From positions 124,001 through 188,000 of the forward strand of contig KB911070.1 in NCBI GenBank assembly GCA_000383295.1: DNA of 64,000 nt. Direction: 5' to 3'. This document shows, in pieces, positions 8,713 to 24,425 of the stretch (position 1 is its first letter; the number at the start of each line of letters is the position of its first letter). Under the pieces are notes generated by a model. The model was not told where the DNA came from, did not search any database, and worked only from the letters and a program-made list of their open reading frames with translations. Made by a program: the position numbers and the translations under genes. The DNA comes from Faecalispora sporosphaeroides DSM 1294 (lineage in GTDB: Bacteria; Bacillota; Clostridia; Oscillospirales; Acutalibacteraceae).

Positions 8713-10794
8713 TTAGTCGTTCTTTTTGCTGCGGTCGGAGATGATGCTCTCCGATACGGATTTCGGCACTTCAGAGTAGTGCGCGGGTTCCATTACATAC
8801 TGGCCGCGGCCCTGTGTTTTAGAGCGCATGTCAGTTGCATAACCGAACATTTCGGAGAGCGGAACCTCGGCATTGATCTGCTGTGCGCCGGAAACGGCGT
8901 CCATACCCAAAATCATTCCGCGGCGGGAGTTCAGGTCGCCGATCACGTCGCCCATGTACTCGTCCGGAACAGTAACGACCACCTTCATAATGGGTTCCAT
9001 CAGAACCGGGTCGGCCTTTCTCATCGCCTCTTTGAACGCCATGGAGCCGGCGATCTTAAAGGCCATTTCGGAGGAGTCGACCTCATGATAGGAGCCGTCA
9101 TACAGTGTAACCTTTACGTCAACCACGTTGTAGCCCGCCAGAATACCGGTCAGCATTGCGCCCTGAATTCCCTGATCAACAGCGGGAATATATTCCTTGG
9201 GGATCGCGCCGCCGACAACGGCGTTGACAAACTCGTAGCCCTTGCCCGGGTTCGGCTCAATGCGGATCTTAACGTGACCGTACTGGCCTTTACCGCCGGA
9301 CTGTCTCGCATACTTGGTGTCTGCCTCAGCATTTCTGCGGATGGTTTCTTTGTAGGAAACCTGGGGCTTACCGACGTTCGCCTCCACCTTGAATTCACGC
9401 AGCAAACGGTCTACGATGATTTCGAGGTGAAGCTCGCCCATGCCGGCGATGATGGTTTGACCCGTCTCTTCGTCGGTATAAGCCTTGAAGGTGGGGTCCT
9501 CTTCCGCGAGCTTCGCGAGAGCAATGCCCATCTTCTCCTGGCCGGCCTTTGTTTTCGGCTCGATCGCCACGCGGATAACAGGCTCCGGGAACTCCATGGA
9601 CTCGAGGATAACCGGGTGGCGCTCATCGCACAGGGTATCGCCGGTGATGGTGTTCTTCAGGCCGACCGCCGCGGCGATATCGCCCGCATACACGGTTTCG
9701 AGATCCTGGCGGTGATTCGCATGCATCTGCAGAATACGGCCGATGCGCTCGTTGTTGTCCTTTGTGGAGTTGTAAACCGTGGAGCCCGCGGAAAGCGTAC
9801 CGGAGTACACGCGGAAGAAGCACAGCTTGCCGACAAAGGGGTCGGTGGCGATTTTGAACGCCAGAGCGGAGAAAGGCTCTTCATCGGAAGAATGGCGAAC
9901 CTCGGGCTCGTCGGTTTCCGGATTGACGCCCTTGATGGACTCAATGTCCGTCGGAGCGGGCATGTAATCCACAATCGCGTCGAGCAGCTTCTGTACGCCC
10001 TTGTTTTTGTAGGATGTGCCGCAGGTAACCGGAACCATGTGGTTCGCGATGGTCGCCTTGCGGATGCAGTCGCGGATTTCAGCCTCTGTCAGAGCTTCCC
10101 CGTTGAGGTACTTCTCAAACAGGGCGTCGTCCTGCTCCGCCACATGCTCGACCATCTCGGTGTGGTATTTTTCCGCCAGCTCTTTGAGATCCTCGGGGAT
10201 TTCCTCCTCGCGGATATCCTTGCCCAGATCGTCGTAATAAACATAGGCTTTCATGTTTACCAGGTCGACGATCCCGCGGAAGGTATCCTCACTGCCGATC
10301 GGCAGCTGGATGGGAACCGCGTTGCACTTGAGGCGGTCTTTCATCATCTGTACCACGCGGTAGAAATCGGCGCCCATGATGTCCATTTTATTGACGTAGG
10401 CCATACGGGGAACCTTATATTCCTCAGCCTGACGCCATACGGTTTCGGACTGAGGCTCCACTCCGCCCTTCGCGCAGAAAACGGTAACGGAACCGTCCAG
10501 CACGCGCAGAGAGCGCTCTACCTCTACGGTAAAGTCAACGTGGCCGGGAGTATCAATAATGTTGATCCTATGCCCCTTCCAAAAGCAGGTGGTAGCAGCG
10601 GAGGTAATGGTAATTCCTCTCTCCTGCTCCTGCGCCATCCAGTCCATTGTTGCGGCGCCTTCATGGACTTCACCAATCTTATAATTAACGCCCGTATAAT
10701 ACAGAATGCGTTCTGTCGTTGTTGTTTTACCGGCATCGATATGGGCCATGATGCCGATATTTCTTGTCATTTGAAGCGATACCTGCCTCGGCAT
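8713..10794 (-). CDS. fusA: Translation elongation factor G
   Basis: The ribosomal translocase, also used with ribosome recycling factor. At 693 residues it is full length, with G motifs [10 protein letters not shown] (residues 17-26), DTPGHVDF and NKMD, and the complete five-domain C-terminus ending in a charged tail. It sits between rpsG (76 bp upstream) and tuf (100 bp downstream) in the conserved str order. No terminator separates it from tuf, so the two are probably co-transcribed. Confidence 0.98.
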   Translation of the reverse strand: MPRQVSLQMTRNIGIMAHIDAGKTTTTERILYYTGVNYKIGEVHEGAATMDWMAQEQERGITITSAATTCFWKGHRINIIDTPGHVDFTVEVERSLRVLDGSVTVFCAKGGVEPQSETVWRQAEEYKVPRMAYVNKMDIMGADFYRVVQMMKDRLKCNAVPIQLPIGSEDTFRGIVDLVNMKAYVYYDDLGKDIREEEIPEDLKELAEKYHTEMVEHVAEQDDALFEKYLNGEALTEAEIRDCIRKATIANHMVPVTCGTSYKNKGVQKLLDAIVDYMPAPTDIESIKGVNPETDEPEVRHSSDEEPFSALAFKIATDPFVGKLCFFRVYSGTLSAGSTVYNSTKDNNERIGRILQMHANHRQDLETVYAGDIAAAVGLKNTITGDTLCDERHPVILESMEFPEPVIRVAIEPKTKAGQEKMGIALAKLAEEDPTFKAYTDEETGQTIIAGMGELHLEIIVDRLLREFKVEANVGKPQVSYKETIRRNAEADTKYARQSGGKGQYGHVKIRIEPNPGKGYEFVNAVVGGAIPKEYIPAVDQGIQGAMLTGILAGYNVVDVKVTLYDGSYHEVDSSEMAFKIAGSMAFKEAMRKADPVLMEPIMKVVVTVPDEYMGDVIGDLNSRRGMILGMDAVSGAQQINAEVPLSEMFGYATDMRSKTQGRGQYVMEPAHYSEVPKSVSESIISDRSKKND

Positions 10795-10870
10795 AGTTTC
10801 CTCCTTAATTCTGAAAAATGTATCCGCTCATTATGCCAACACGGAAAATCTTTCGGTCAGCGCCGGAAAA

Positions 10871-11341
10871 TTACCACCTGTAATGAGCAAACGCCCTGTT
10901 GGCCTCCGCCATCTTATGCGTGTCATCACGCTTCTTGGCAGCGCCACCGGCACCATTAATCGCATCAAGGATTTCTCCGGCAAGTCTTTCTTTCATGGTC
11001 TTTTCAGATCTCAGTCTGGAATAACGGGTGATCCAACGCAGACCCAGCGTCTGCCTTCTTTCGGGGCGAACCTCCATAGGAACCTGGTAGGTCGCGCCGC
11101 CTACGCGGCGGGCTTTTACCTCCAAAGCGGGCATTACGTTTTCCATTGCCTGCTCGAACATCTCGAGCGGGTCTTTTCCTGTTTTTTCACTGACAATATC
11201 AAACGCGCCGTAAACGATCTTTTGGGAAACTCCCTTTTTACCGTCCAGCATAATATTGTTGATCAGTCTGGTGACAAGCTTGGATTTGTAAAGCGGATCG
11301 GGCAAAACATCACGTTTCGCAATAGAGCCTCTTCTTGGCAC
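10871..11341 (-). CDS. rpsG: 30S ribosomal protein S7
   Basis: Primary 16S-binding protein of the small-subunit head. The 156-residue length matches the family when started at the GTG at 11341 (product begins [18 protein letters not shown]); an AAGGAGGG site lies just before it. The longer in-frame GTG at 11359 would translate the ribosome site itself. Conserved blocks [17 protein letters not shown] and [13 protein letters not shown] are present. It lies between rpsL and fusA. Confidence 0.98.
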   Translation of the reverse strand: MPRRGSIAKRDVLPDPLYKSKLVTRLINNIMLDGKKGVSQKIVYGAFDIVSEKTGKDPLEMFEQAMENVMPALEVKARRVGGATYQVPMEVRPERRQTLGLRWITRYSRLRSEKTMKERLAGEILDAINGAGGAAKKRDDTHKMAEANRAFAHYRW

Positions 11342-11486
11342 TTTACTTCCCTCCTTCACATAAATGATATCATAGGTACTCGAAAGGACAAACTCCCGTG
11401 GGCCGAAGAGACGCTCTTATCTATTTATAAAAACGCCGCAACTGTGCATACGCACGCAGCCGTAAGGTTTCTGTCATATTCGGTTT

Positions 11487-11918
11487 TTAGCCCTTTTTCG
11501 CAGCGCCGGGCTTCGGACGCTTCGCACCGTACTTGGAACGGGCCTGCATGCGCTTCGCAACACCCTGGGCATCCAGAGTTCCGCGAATAATGTGGTAACG
11601 CACGCCAGGCAGGTCCTTTACACGACCGCCGCGGATCATTACAACACTGTGTTCCTGCAGATTGTGGCCGACACCCGGAATATAAGCGCTGACTTCAATG
11701 CCGTTCGACAGACGCACTCTGGCGATCTTTCTGAGAGCCGAGTTAGGCTTTTTCGGGGTAGCGGTCTTGACAGAAGTACAAACGCCGCGCTTTTGGGGGG
11801 AATCCTGATCGATAGCGATCCGTTTCTTGGAGTTCCAACCTTTCAGAAGCGCCGGGGCCTTGGCCTTTCTTTCGCTGACTTCTCTGCCCTTGTGGACCAG
11901 CTGGTTAAACGTGGGCAT
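11487..11918 (-). CDS. rpsL: 30S ribosomal protein S12
   Basis: Decoding-centre protein. The product is 143 residues from the ATG at 11918 (GAGGAGG site five bases upstream); the five residues before it in the open frame are not expected. The region [19 protein letters not shown] has the conserved lysine whose substitution gives streptomycin resistance in other bacteria; here it is the ordinary K. It is the first gene of rpsL-rpsG-fusA-tuf. The L7Ae-like gene often found between rpoC and rpsL in Firmicutes is absent. Confidence 0.98.
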   Translation of the reverse strand: MPTFNQLVHKGREVSERKAKAPALLKGWNSKKRIAIDQDSPQKRGVCTSVKTATPKKPNSALRKIARVRLSNGIEVSAYIPGVGHNLQEHSVVMIRGGRVKDLPGVRYHIIRGTLDAQGVAKRMQARSKYGAKRPKPGAAKKG

Positions 11919-12125
11919 ATGACACCTCCTCACTGAAATTTAATATGTTAAACAGGAATATACTTCCCGTATTAACCGAATTGATACAAAAACAGACGGC
12001 TTGTCTTTGCGGGACGCAAAGAAGCAAAATTTTTACAAGGCGACTGCGGAATTCTCTGTTTTTCTGCGCAAAAGCGTTGGAAGAAACCGAGAAATACCAT
12101 GCCGCAATTTGTAAAAATTCCACAA

Positions 12126-12182
12126 GAACACAGCGGAATCCTGCTCTTTTTTACCATGCTTTGAGCAGGATTTTCGCTGTTC
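12126..12182. terminator. Stem-loop after rpoC
   Basis: Arms of about 20 bases at 12126-12147 and 12162-12182 (GAGCAGGATT paired with AATCCTGCTC, plus flanking GAACA/TGTTC). There is no good T-run immediately after it on the minus strand, so it may be an imperfect terminator or a processing/attenuation site. The rest of 11919-12213 shows no gene; a short hairpin (CTTTGCG/CGCAAAG) lies at 12015-12031. Confidence 0.6.
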
Positions 12183-12213
12183 TTTTCACAAATCATCACA
12201 ATTGGTTATTCTA

Positions 12214-15759
<3,546 letters not shown>

Positions 15760-15773
15760 ATTGCAACCCCCTG

Positions 15774-19496
<3,723 letters not shown>

Positions 19497-19648
19497 TGGC
19501 TCAATCACTCCATTCATATATTTCACCATCTTTGTCGGATAAACAAACTTTAACTGCCGGCGCACACCACCGCTTCTGTAAAATTTTAAAAGATGCTCTT
19601 GCCTTTTTCCAAAAAGCATGTTAGAATAGACCTAAAGTTAAGGAAAAA

Positions 19649-19679
19649 AGTATACGTTTCCATGATGATGCAGTATACT
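19649..19679 (-). promoter_or_regulatory. 5'-terminal hairpin with T-run in the rpoB leader
   Basis: AGTATAC (19673-19679) pairs with GTATACT (19649-19655) across a 17-base loop; T residues follow on the minus strand. It would sit at the extreme 5' end of the rpoB transcript. It could be a weak attenuator or a stabilising cap. Confidence 0.4.
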
Positions 19680-19708
19680 ATTTTATTACAATATATTGCG
19701 ATTGTCAA
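19680..19708 (-). promoter_or_regulatory. rpoBC promoter
   Basis: TTGACA (19703-19708) and TAAAAT (19680-19685) on the minus strand with a 17 bp spacer. The predicted start near 19673 leaves a leader of about 175 bases before the rpoB ATG. Confidence 0.8.
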
Positions 19709-19791
19709 GTATATCCTGAAAGATAATTGGAATATTTCTGTTCAGTTAATCATATTCTAGTATTTTGTTGAAATGAAAATATGCCTGTTTC

Positions 19792-19821
19792 ATCCTTTTC
19801 GCGCCGCGAAAAGGATTTTTT
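19792..19821 (+). terminator. Plus-strand terminator upstream of the Mrp-family gene
   Basis: Arms ATCCTTTTCGC / GCGAAAAGGAT with a 3-base loop, followed by six T residues on the plus strand. No plus-strand gene lies upstream, so it either ends an unseen short transcript or is left from an older arrangement. Confidence 0.75.
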
Positions 19822-19850
19822 ATTGCCCGCGCCGCTCCCCGGCGGTGCGG

Positions 19851-19878
19851 TTGACTTTCGACCAGAACGGAGTATACT
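19851..19878 (+). promoter_or_regulatory. Promoter of the Mrp-family gene
   Basis: TTGACT (19851-19856) and TATACT (19873-19878) with a 16 bp spacer, about 40 bp before the start codon. Confidence 0.7.
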
Positions 19879-19917
19879 GTAACAGGAATACGCAAAACGA
19901 ACAAAGGAGAGAATGCT

Positions 19918-20763
19918 ATGAGCGAAACCTGCAACCATTCCTGCGGCAGCTGCAGCGCCAACTGTTCCAGCCGCACCGAACCCTCCAGCCTGCTGGAAGC
20001 CCCCCACCGCCTGAGCCGGATCAAAAAGGTGATCGGCGTCGTCAGCGGCAAGGGCGGCGTGGGCAAATCTTCGGTAACGGCAATGCTGGCGGTACTCGCG
20101 AACCGGATGGGCCTGGTGAGCGGCGTACTGGACGCAGACATTACCGGTCCCTCCATCCCCAAGCTGTTCGGCGTTACGGAAAAAGCGCTGGCGGACAAAA
20201 ACGGCATTCTTCCCGTTCTGAGCGAAACGGGGATCAAGCTGATTTCCGTCAACCTGCTGCTCGATCACCCGACAGACCCCGTGCTGTGGCGCGGCCCGAT
20301 CGTCGGTGGCGTCGTCAAGCAGTTCTGGAAGGAAGTCGTGTGGGGCGACGTGGACGTTTTGTTCCTCGATATGCCGCCGGGAACCGGCGACGTGGCGCTG
20401 ACCGCGTTCCAGTCGATCCCGCTGGACGGAATCGTTTTGGTCACCTCGCCGCAGGAGCTGGTTTCGATGATCGTCTCGAAAGCGGTGAAGATGGCGGAGA
20501 TGATGAACGTTCCCATTCTGGGCCTGATCGAAAACCTGTCCTACGTGGAGTGTCCCGACTGCGGCAAGAAAATCGCGGTGTTCGGCGAAAGCCACGTGGA
20601 AGAAATCGCGCGGCAGCACAATCTGAACGTTTTGGGCAAACTGCCGATCGACCCGGCTCTGGCCGCGGCCTGCGACAGCGGCAGCATTGAGGGCTACCCC
20701 GCCGCCGCGCTGGAACCGACGGCTGACCTGATCGCCGGGTGGGAAAAGCCCGCAAAGCAATAA
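19918..20763 (+). CDS. Mrp/NBP35 family Fe-S cluster carrier ATPase
   Basis: A 281-residue SIMIBI P-loop ATPase that in this family binds a bridging Fe-S cluster and passes it to apo-proteins. The deviant Walker A GKGGVGKSS is near residues 44-52, switch regions DADITGPSIPKLFG and LDMPPGTGDVALT follow, and the cluster-binding CPDC is near residue 219. The N-terminus adds a four-cysteine group (C5, C9, C12, C16), as in Nbp35-like proteins, suggesting a second cluster site. AAAGGAG precedes the ATG. It is divergent from rpoB and followed after 87 bp by a small membrane-protein gene. Confidence 0.93.
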   Translation: MSETCNHSCGSCSANCSSRTEPSSLLEAPHRLSRIKKVIGVVSGKGGVGKSSVTAMLAVLANRMGLVSGVLDADITGPSIPKLFGVTEKALADKNGILPVLSETGIKLISVNLLLDHPTDPVLWRGPIVGGVVKQFWKEVVWGDVDVLFLDMPPGTGDVALTAFQSIPLDGIVLVTSPQELVSMIVSKAVKMAEMMNVPILGLIENLSYVECPDCGKKIAVFGESHVEEIARQHNLNVLGKLPIDPALAAACDSGSIEGYPAAALEPTADLIAGWEKPAKQ

Positions 20764-20850
20764 GGGGGCGGCCGCAAAGCCCGCGGCTCCGAACGTGCCC
20801 TTGCACGGAGCATTCTGCTGCGAAAATAGGAAAAAGGTGGTGCGCACAGC

Positions 20851-21342
20851 GTGAAAAATAGCGGGCAGGCTTCTGCCGATTCCAAATTCAGCTCCCGCGT
20901 CTCCCGGTATTTGGTCAGTCCCGTTTTCATCGCCTTGCTTTTCCTCGCTTTTCACGGATACCTGTATCTCCGCCCCGGCGGGGTAACGATGAATTACGAC
21001 AACCCGACGTGGCTGGACTGGGTGCTGTATCTGTTTATCATTCTGGCCATTTTCATCCAGCAGGCGCTTGTGCCGGGCCGCAGCCCCGGCACGCAGCCCG
21101 AACCGGAGCCCCGCGCCAAAGCCACGCGCGGAAGCACCCTTCAGACTCTGCTCCGTCTGGTTTTCATCCTCGCCCTGTTTTTCGCATGTTACGCCCTGTA
21201 TTACTACTGGGTAGACCGGCGTGTGTACGGTATGGTTGTTTTTACCGATACCGTTTTACTGGACGCTTTGATCGAGAGCATTGTTCCGCGGAACTTCATC
21301 CGCGACCGGGTGGACAGAAAAAGGAGCCCGGACAAAGAATAA
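20851..21342 (+). CDS. Small membrane protein, function unknown
   Basis: 163 residues with three likely membrane segments (about residues 21-40, 54-72 and 97-117) and a positively charged C-terminus. I do not recognise the family. The start is a GTG at 20851 with a GGTGG site about 10 bases upstream. It probably shares a transcript with the Mrp-family gene 87 bp upstream, and a strong terminator follows. Confidence 0.7.
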   Translation: MKNSGQASADSKFSSRVSRYLVSPVFIALLFLAFHGYLYLRPGGVTMNYDNPTWLDWVLYLFIILAIFIQQALVPGRSPGTQPEPEPRAKATRGSTLQTLLRLVFILALFFACYALYYYWVDRRVYGMVVFTDTVLLDALIESIVPRNFIRDRVDRKRSPDKE

Positions 21343-21355
21343 AACGCATCTGTCA

Positions 21356-21397
21356 AAAAATCTCCCTTCCCCGTTCATTCGGGGGAGGGAGATTTTT
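21356..21397. terminator. Bidirectional terminator
   Basis: Seventeen-base perfect arms (21356-21372 and 21381-21397) with A- and T-runs at the ends, between convergent genes. Confidence 0.93.
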
Positions 21398-21402
21398 GCT
21401 TG

Positions 21403-22023
21403 TCATCCCCGGGAAAACCATGCCATCCGCAAAACATTCCCGCGGTGGTTTTCAAGCAGCATTTCGGCCGGGTACACCTCGCGCTCGCCGCAGTTCGACA
21501 CGATCACCCGCTCGCCGCCGGCGTCCTCAATCCAGCCGGTAATGGTCACCCAATGCCAGTTGTTCTCCCTCATCTGCGGCGCGCGGTGCCTCAGAATCAG
21601 AAGAGCAACCGGATTCTCTCCGGCGATCGCCTGTTTGAGAAAGGCCATTCGCTCCTCACTGCCGCAGCGGTGGAACATTGTGTGCGCCCGAAAGGCGCTC
21701 CCGTGCTCCTTTGCAAACTGCAAAAATTTCTGTACGAACCGCCCCGCTACCGGGAACCCCATCGGCCCCGGCGTCATGTACTGGTACACCTCTTCCATGA
21801 CCCGCAGATATTCCGACTTGGAAAACCGCTCCGTATTCCCGGAATACATTCCGCGGCTTTCGGCAGCCCGGGGCGCGTAATATGCCGCCAGATTAGCGCC
21901 TGTAACGCTGGCGCAGCCCGCCGTGCGCTGAAACGCCTGCGAAAACCATTCCTGGTTCCCGCCGTACCCAGCCTGTGCGCCGTTTTCCCACACGATGGGG
22001 AACGGCAATTCATGGACTACCAT
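21403..22023 (-). CDS. C39-like papain-fold cysteine peptidase domain protein
   Basis: A 206-residue protein with the order of catalytic residues seen in C39-like and related papain-fold peptidases: a Cys in RTAGCASVTGANLAAYYA near residue 37, a His in NNWHWVTITGW near 158, and an Asn-containing VSNCGER near 175. There is no signal peptide or transporter fusion, so it is predicted to be cytoplasmic; the substrate is unknown. The ATG at 22023 follows a GGAGG site. It stands alone on the minus strand, facing away from the DUF1858 locus. Confidence 0.6.
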   Translation of the reverse strand: MVVHELPFPIVWENGAQAGYGGNQEWFSQAFQRTAGCASVTGANLAAYYAPRAAESRGMYSGNTERFSKSEYLRVMEEVYQYMTPGPMGFPVAGRFVQKFLQFAKEHGSAFRAHTMFHRCGSEERMAFLKQAIAGENPVALLILRHRAPQMRENNWHWVTITGWIEDAGGERVIVSNCGEREVYPAEMLLENHRGNVLRMAWFSRG

Positions 22024-22422
22024 AGCGACACCTCCACTGAAACTCGCCTGCTTTCGCGCTCATTTTCATAATATGCGGACAACGCCTGCGCGAACCCAAG
22101 CGAGCCTCTCACCCTGTGAAAGGGTGGCACTAACCGTATGATATCGCCATGAAGCGGGACTGTCAACGCTAAAAAAATCACAATATTGTTTTTTCAGCTT
22201 ATAAAAAGTGTAAAATTGTCGAAGATGGGTGGGCAAAACGGGAACTGCGGCAAAGCAAAAACCTTCCCGTTCCATGCGGCCGGGCCCCACAGAATTCGCT
22301 CCGCGGGCATGCGGCAGCGCGGGAGGCCATCTTTTTTTAAACAGTCTGATCAGGCAGATGGACGGCGAAATTATTTTGTGTTTGTTTCCGTTGCTTTTAC
22401 AACGTACAAGCCGCTTGCTTTT
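22024..22422. other. Intergenic region between divergent genes
   Basis: About 400 bp without a convincing gene. The minus strand near 22105-22125 has a small hairpin (CACCCT/AGGGTG), upstream of the peptidase gene. The GC-rich part at 22230-22330 is followed by AT-rich promoter sequence. I cannot assign a function to the remainder. Confidence 0.5.
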
Positions 22423-22431
22423 TGGTATACT
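22423..22431 (+). promoter_or_regulatory. Extended -10 promoter of the DUF1858 locus
   Basis: TG-G-TATACT, an extended -10 element, 55 bp before the first gene. The -35 is weak (CGTACA 17 bp upstream), which suggests reliance on the TGn motif or on an activator. Confidence 0.55.
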
Positions 22432-22485
22432 AACACTAACAGAAAAAATCCGCCGAAAAAGCCGAACAGAAAGGACGGTATCAAT

Positions 22486-23727
22486 ATGAATGACTATTTT
22501 AAACTCACCGACACCGTTTACGATATCACAGAAAAATACCCGGAAGCAAAGGAGCTGCTGATCTCTCATGGTTTTGAGCAGCTGAAAAACGACCTGATGC
22601 GCAAAACCATGGGCAAAACCATCTCGCTCGAAACCGCTCTCAAGAGCAGAAAAATCAATCCCGAGCTGTTCGGGCAGAAGCTGGCGGAACGGATTGAGCA
22701 GGGCCGGTATGCCGCCGGCACCGGACTTTCTGAGATGAAAAAGGAAAGCGGCGCGGAAATTCGGGTGGAGGGCGTTCTGCCCTGCCCCATCCGCATTCCG
22801 CTGCTGGAACGCCTGGAAGGCTGGCTGAAAGAAAACAGCGAGCTGGCCGCACGCACGGACTACGATCTAAAAGCCGCCAGCATGGGGCTCGATACCGCAA
22901 AGGAGCGCGTGCTCGCCGCTGGCGGCGATGCGGGGAAGCTTTCGGATTTGTACCTTTCCGCGGGCTTTGACCTGTTCTTTGACCGCCAGCTGATGGGCCG
23001 CTACCGGGAAGCGGGCGTATTCGAGGATATTTCGGGCCTTGCCCGTCTGAATCCCGATTTTGAAAATGAGCGCATCAATTTGAAAGATCCGCTCGGGCAG
23101 TATACAATCATCGGCGTGGTGCCCTGCGTGTTCATGGTGAACACCGCCGTTCTGGGCGACCGCCCATTCCCGTCCGGATGGGAGGATCTGCTGAGCCCCG
23201 AATTCGAGAACAGCATTTCCCTGCCGGTGCGCGATCTGGATATGTTCAACGCGCTGACGCTGCACATCCGCCGCTTTTACGGCAAGGATGGCGTTGAAAA
23301 GCTCGGACGCAACCTGCTCAGCGGCATGCACCCGGCACAGATGGTCAAATCAGGGCGCCAGCAGCAGGCCCCGGCCGTTTCGATCACCCCCTACTTTTTC
23401 ACGCAGATGCTCGACGCACAAAGCCCGCTTGTGCCGGTTTGGCCGAAGGAGGGCGCGATCATCAGCCCCATTTTTCTGCTGACAAAGGGCAGCGCCAGAG
23501 AGAAGGTAAAGCCGTTTGTGGATTTCCTGTTCTCCAAGGGGGTGGGCGAGCTGATGGCACTGAACGGCAAATTCCCCTCGACCAACCCGCTGGTGGACAA
23601 CGGCCTGCGTCCCGACCAGCACTTTTTGTGGTTGGGCTGGGACTACATCCACGAGAATGATATCGGCGCGCTGATCCGCGAAACAGAACGTGACTTTTTC
23701 GCTGCCGCCGGAAGGGAGCAGTTATGA
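22486..23727 (+). CDS. Cytosolic substrate-binding-like protein with N-terminal DUF1858 domain
   Basis: A 413-residue protein. Residues 1-60 resemble DUF1858 (MNDYFKLTDTVYDITEKYPE..., ELLISHGF). From about residue 100 it resembles periplasmic substrate-binding proteins of the iron/thiamine type: PFPSGWEDLLSPEFENSISLP, a hinge-like VVPCVFMVNTAVLGDR, and FLFSKGVGELMALNGKFPSTNP near the end. It has no signal peptide, lipobox or membrane segment, so it should stay in the cytoplasm, which is odd for this fold. The ATG at 22486 follows AAGGA. The stop overlaps the GTPase gene by four bases (ATGA). The ligand is unknown; the GTPase neighbour suggests a metal or cofactor. Confidence 0.75.
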   Translation: MNDYFKLTDTVYDITEKYPEAKELLISHGFEQLKNDLMRKTMGKTISLETALKSRKINPELFGQKLAERIEQGRYAAGTGLSEMKKESGAEIRVEGVLPCPIRIPLLERLEGWLKENSELAARTDYDLKAASMGLDTAKERVLAAGGDAGKLSDLYLSAGFDLFFDRQLMGRYREAGVFEDISGLARLNPDFENERINLKDPLGQYTIIGVVPCVFMVNTAVLGDRPFPSGWEDLLSPEFENSISLPVRDLDMFNALTLHIRRFYGKDGVEKLGRNLLSGMHPAQMVKSGRQQQAPAVSITPYFFTQMLDAQSPLVPVWPKEGAIISPIFLLTKGSAREKVKPFVDFLFSKGVGELMALNGKFPSTNPLVDNGLRPDQHFLWLGWDYIHENDIGALIRETERDFFAAAGREQL

Positions 23728-24425
23728 ACCTCACGATTTTTTCCGGCCCTCCCTCCTCGGGCAAAACCTCTGTGATTCTGAAAACCATTGCCGCGCTTCA
23801 AAACCGCGGCATCAAGGTGGGCGTCGTCAAGTTCGACTGCCTGTATACCGACGACGACGTCGCCTATGAAAAGGCTGGCGTCCCCGTGAAAAAGGGTCTG
23901 TCCGGCGCACTTTGCCCCGACCACTTTTTCGCCTCGAACATTGAAGAAATCGTGCGGTGGGGCAACCGCATCGGTCTCGACCTGCTCATCAGCGAATCCG
24001 CCGGGCTGTGCAACCGCTGCTCCCCTTACCTGAAAAACATCAAGGGCGTCTGTGTGATCGACAACCTTTCGGGCATCAACACCCCCAAAAAAATCGGCCC
24101 GCTGCTCAAATCCGCCGACATTGTCGTCATCACCAAGGGCGACATTGTGTCGCAGGCGGAGCGCGAGGTGTTTGCCTCGCGCGTCAGCTCGGTCAATCCC
24201 CGCGCCGTCGTGATGCACGTCAACGGTCTCACCGGCCAGGGCGCCTACGAGCTGGGAACGCTCATATATGACGAATCCAAACGCGTGGATTCGGTACAGG
24301 GCGTGCAGCTTCGCTTCCCCATGCCGGCGGCCCTGTGCTCGTATTGCCTGGGTGAAACCAGAATCGGCGAGAATTACCAGCTGGGGAACATCAAAAAAAT
24401 AGATCTTGGGGAGGACCCGGCATGA
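23724..24425 (+). CDS. G3E-like (HypB/UreG/CobW-type) GTPase with CxxC motifs
   Basis: A 233-residue SIMIBI nucleotide-binding protein. G1 is GPPSSGKTS (residues 8-16); the switch-II area reads ISESAGLCNRC near residue 93, close to the E-x-x-G signature of G3E metallochaperones; the base-recognition motif is TKGD near 137. Two CxxC pairs (CNRC, and CSYC near residue 208) could bind metal. HypB and UreG, the known relatives, deliver nickel to enzymes, but no hydrogenase, urease or CODH gene is here, so the client is unknown. Start and stop both overlap neighbouring genes by four bases, which indicates coupled translation and fixed stoichiometry. Confidence 0.75.
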   Translation: MNLTIFSGPPSSGKTSVILKTIAALQNRGIKVGVVKFDCLYTDDDVAYEKAGVPVKKGLSGALCPDHFFASNIEEIVRWGNRIGLDLLISESAGLCNRCSPYLKNIKGVCVIDNLSGINTPKKIGPLLKSADIVVITKGDIVSQAEREVFASRVSSVNPRAVVMHVNGLTGQGAYELGTLIYDESKRVDSVQGVQLRFPMPAALCSYCLGETRIGENYQLGNIKKIDLGEDPA

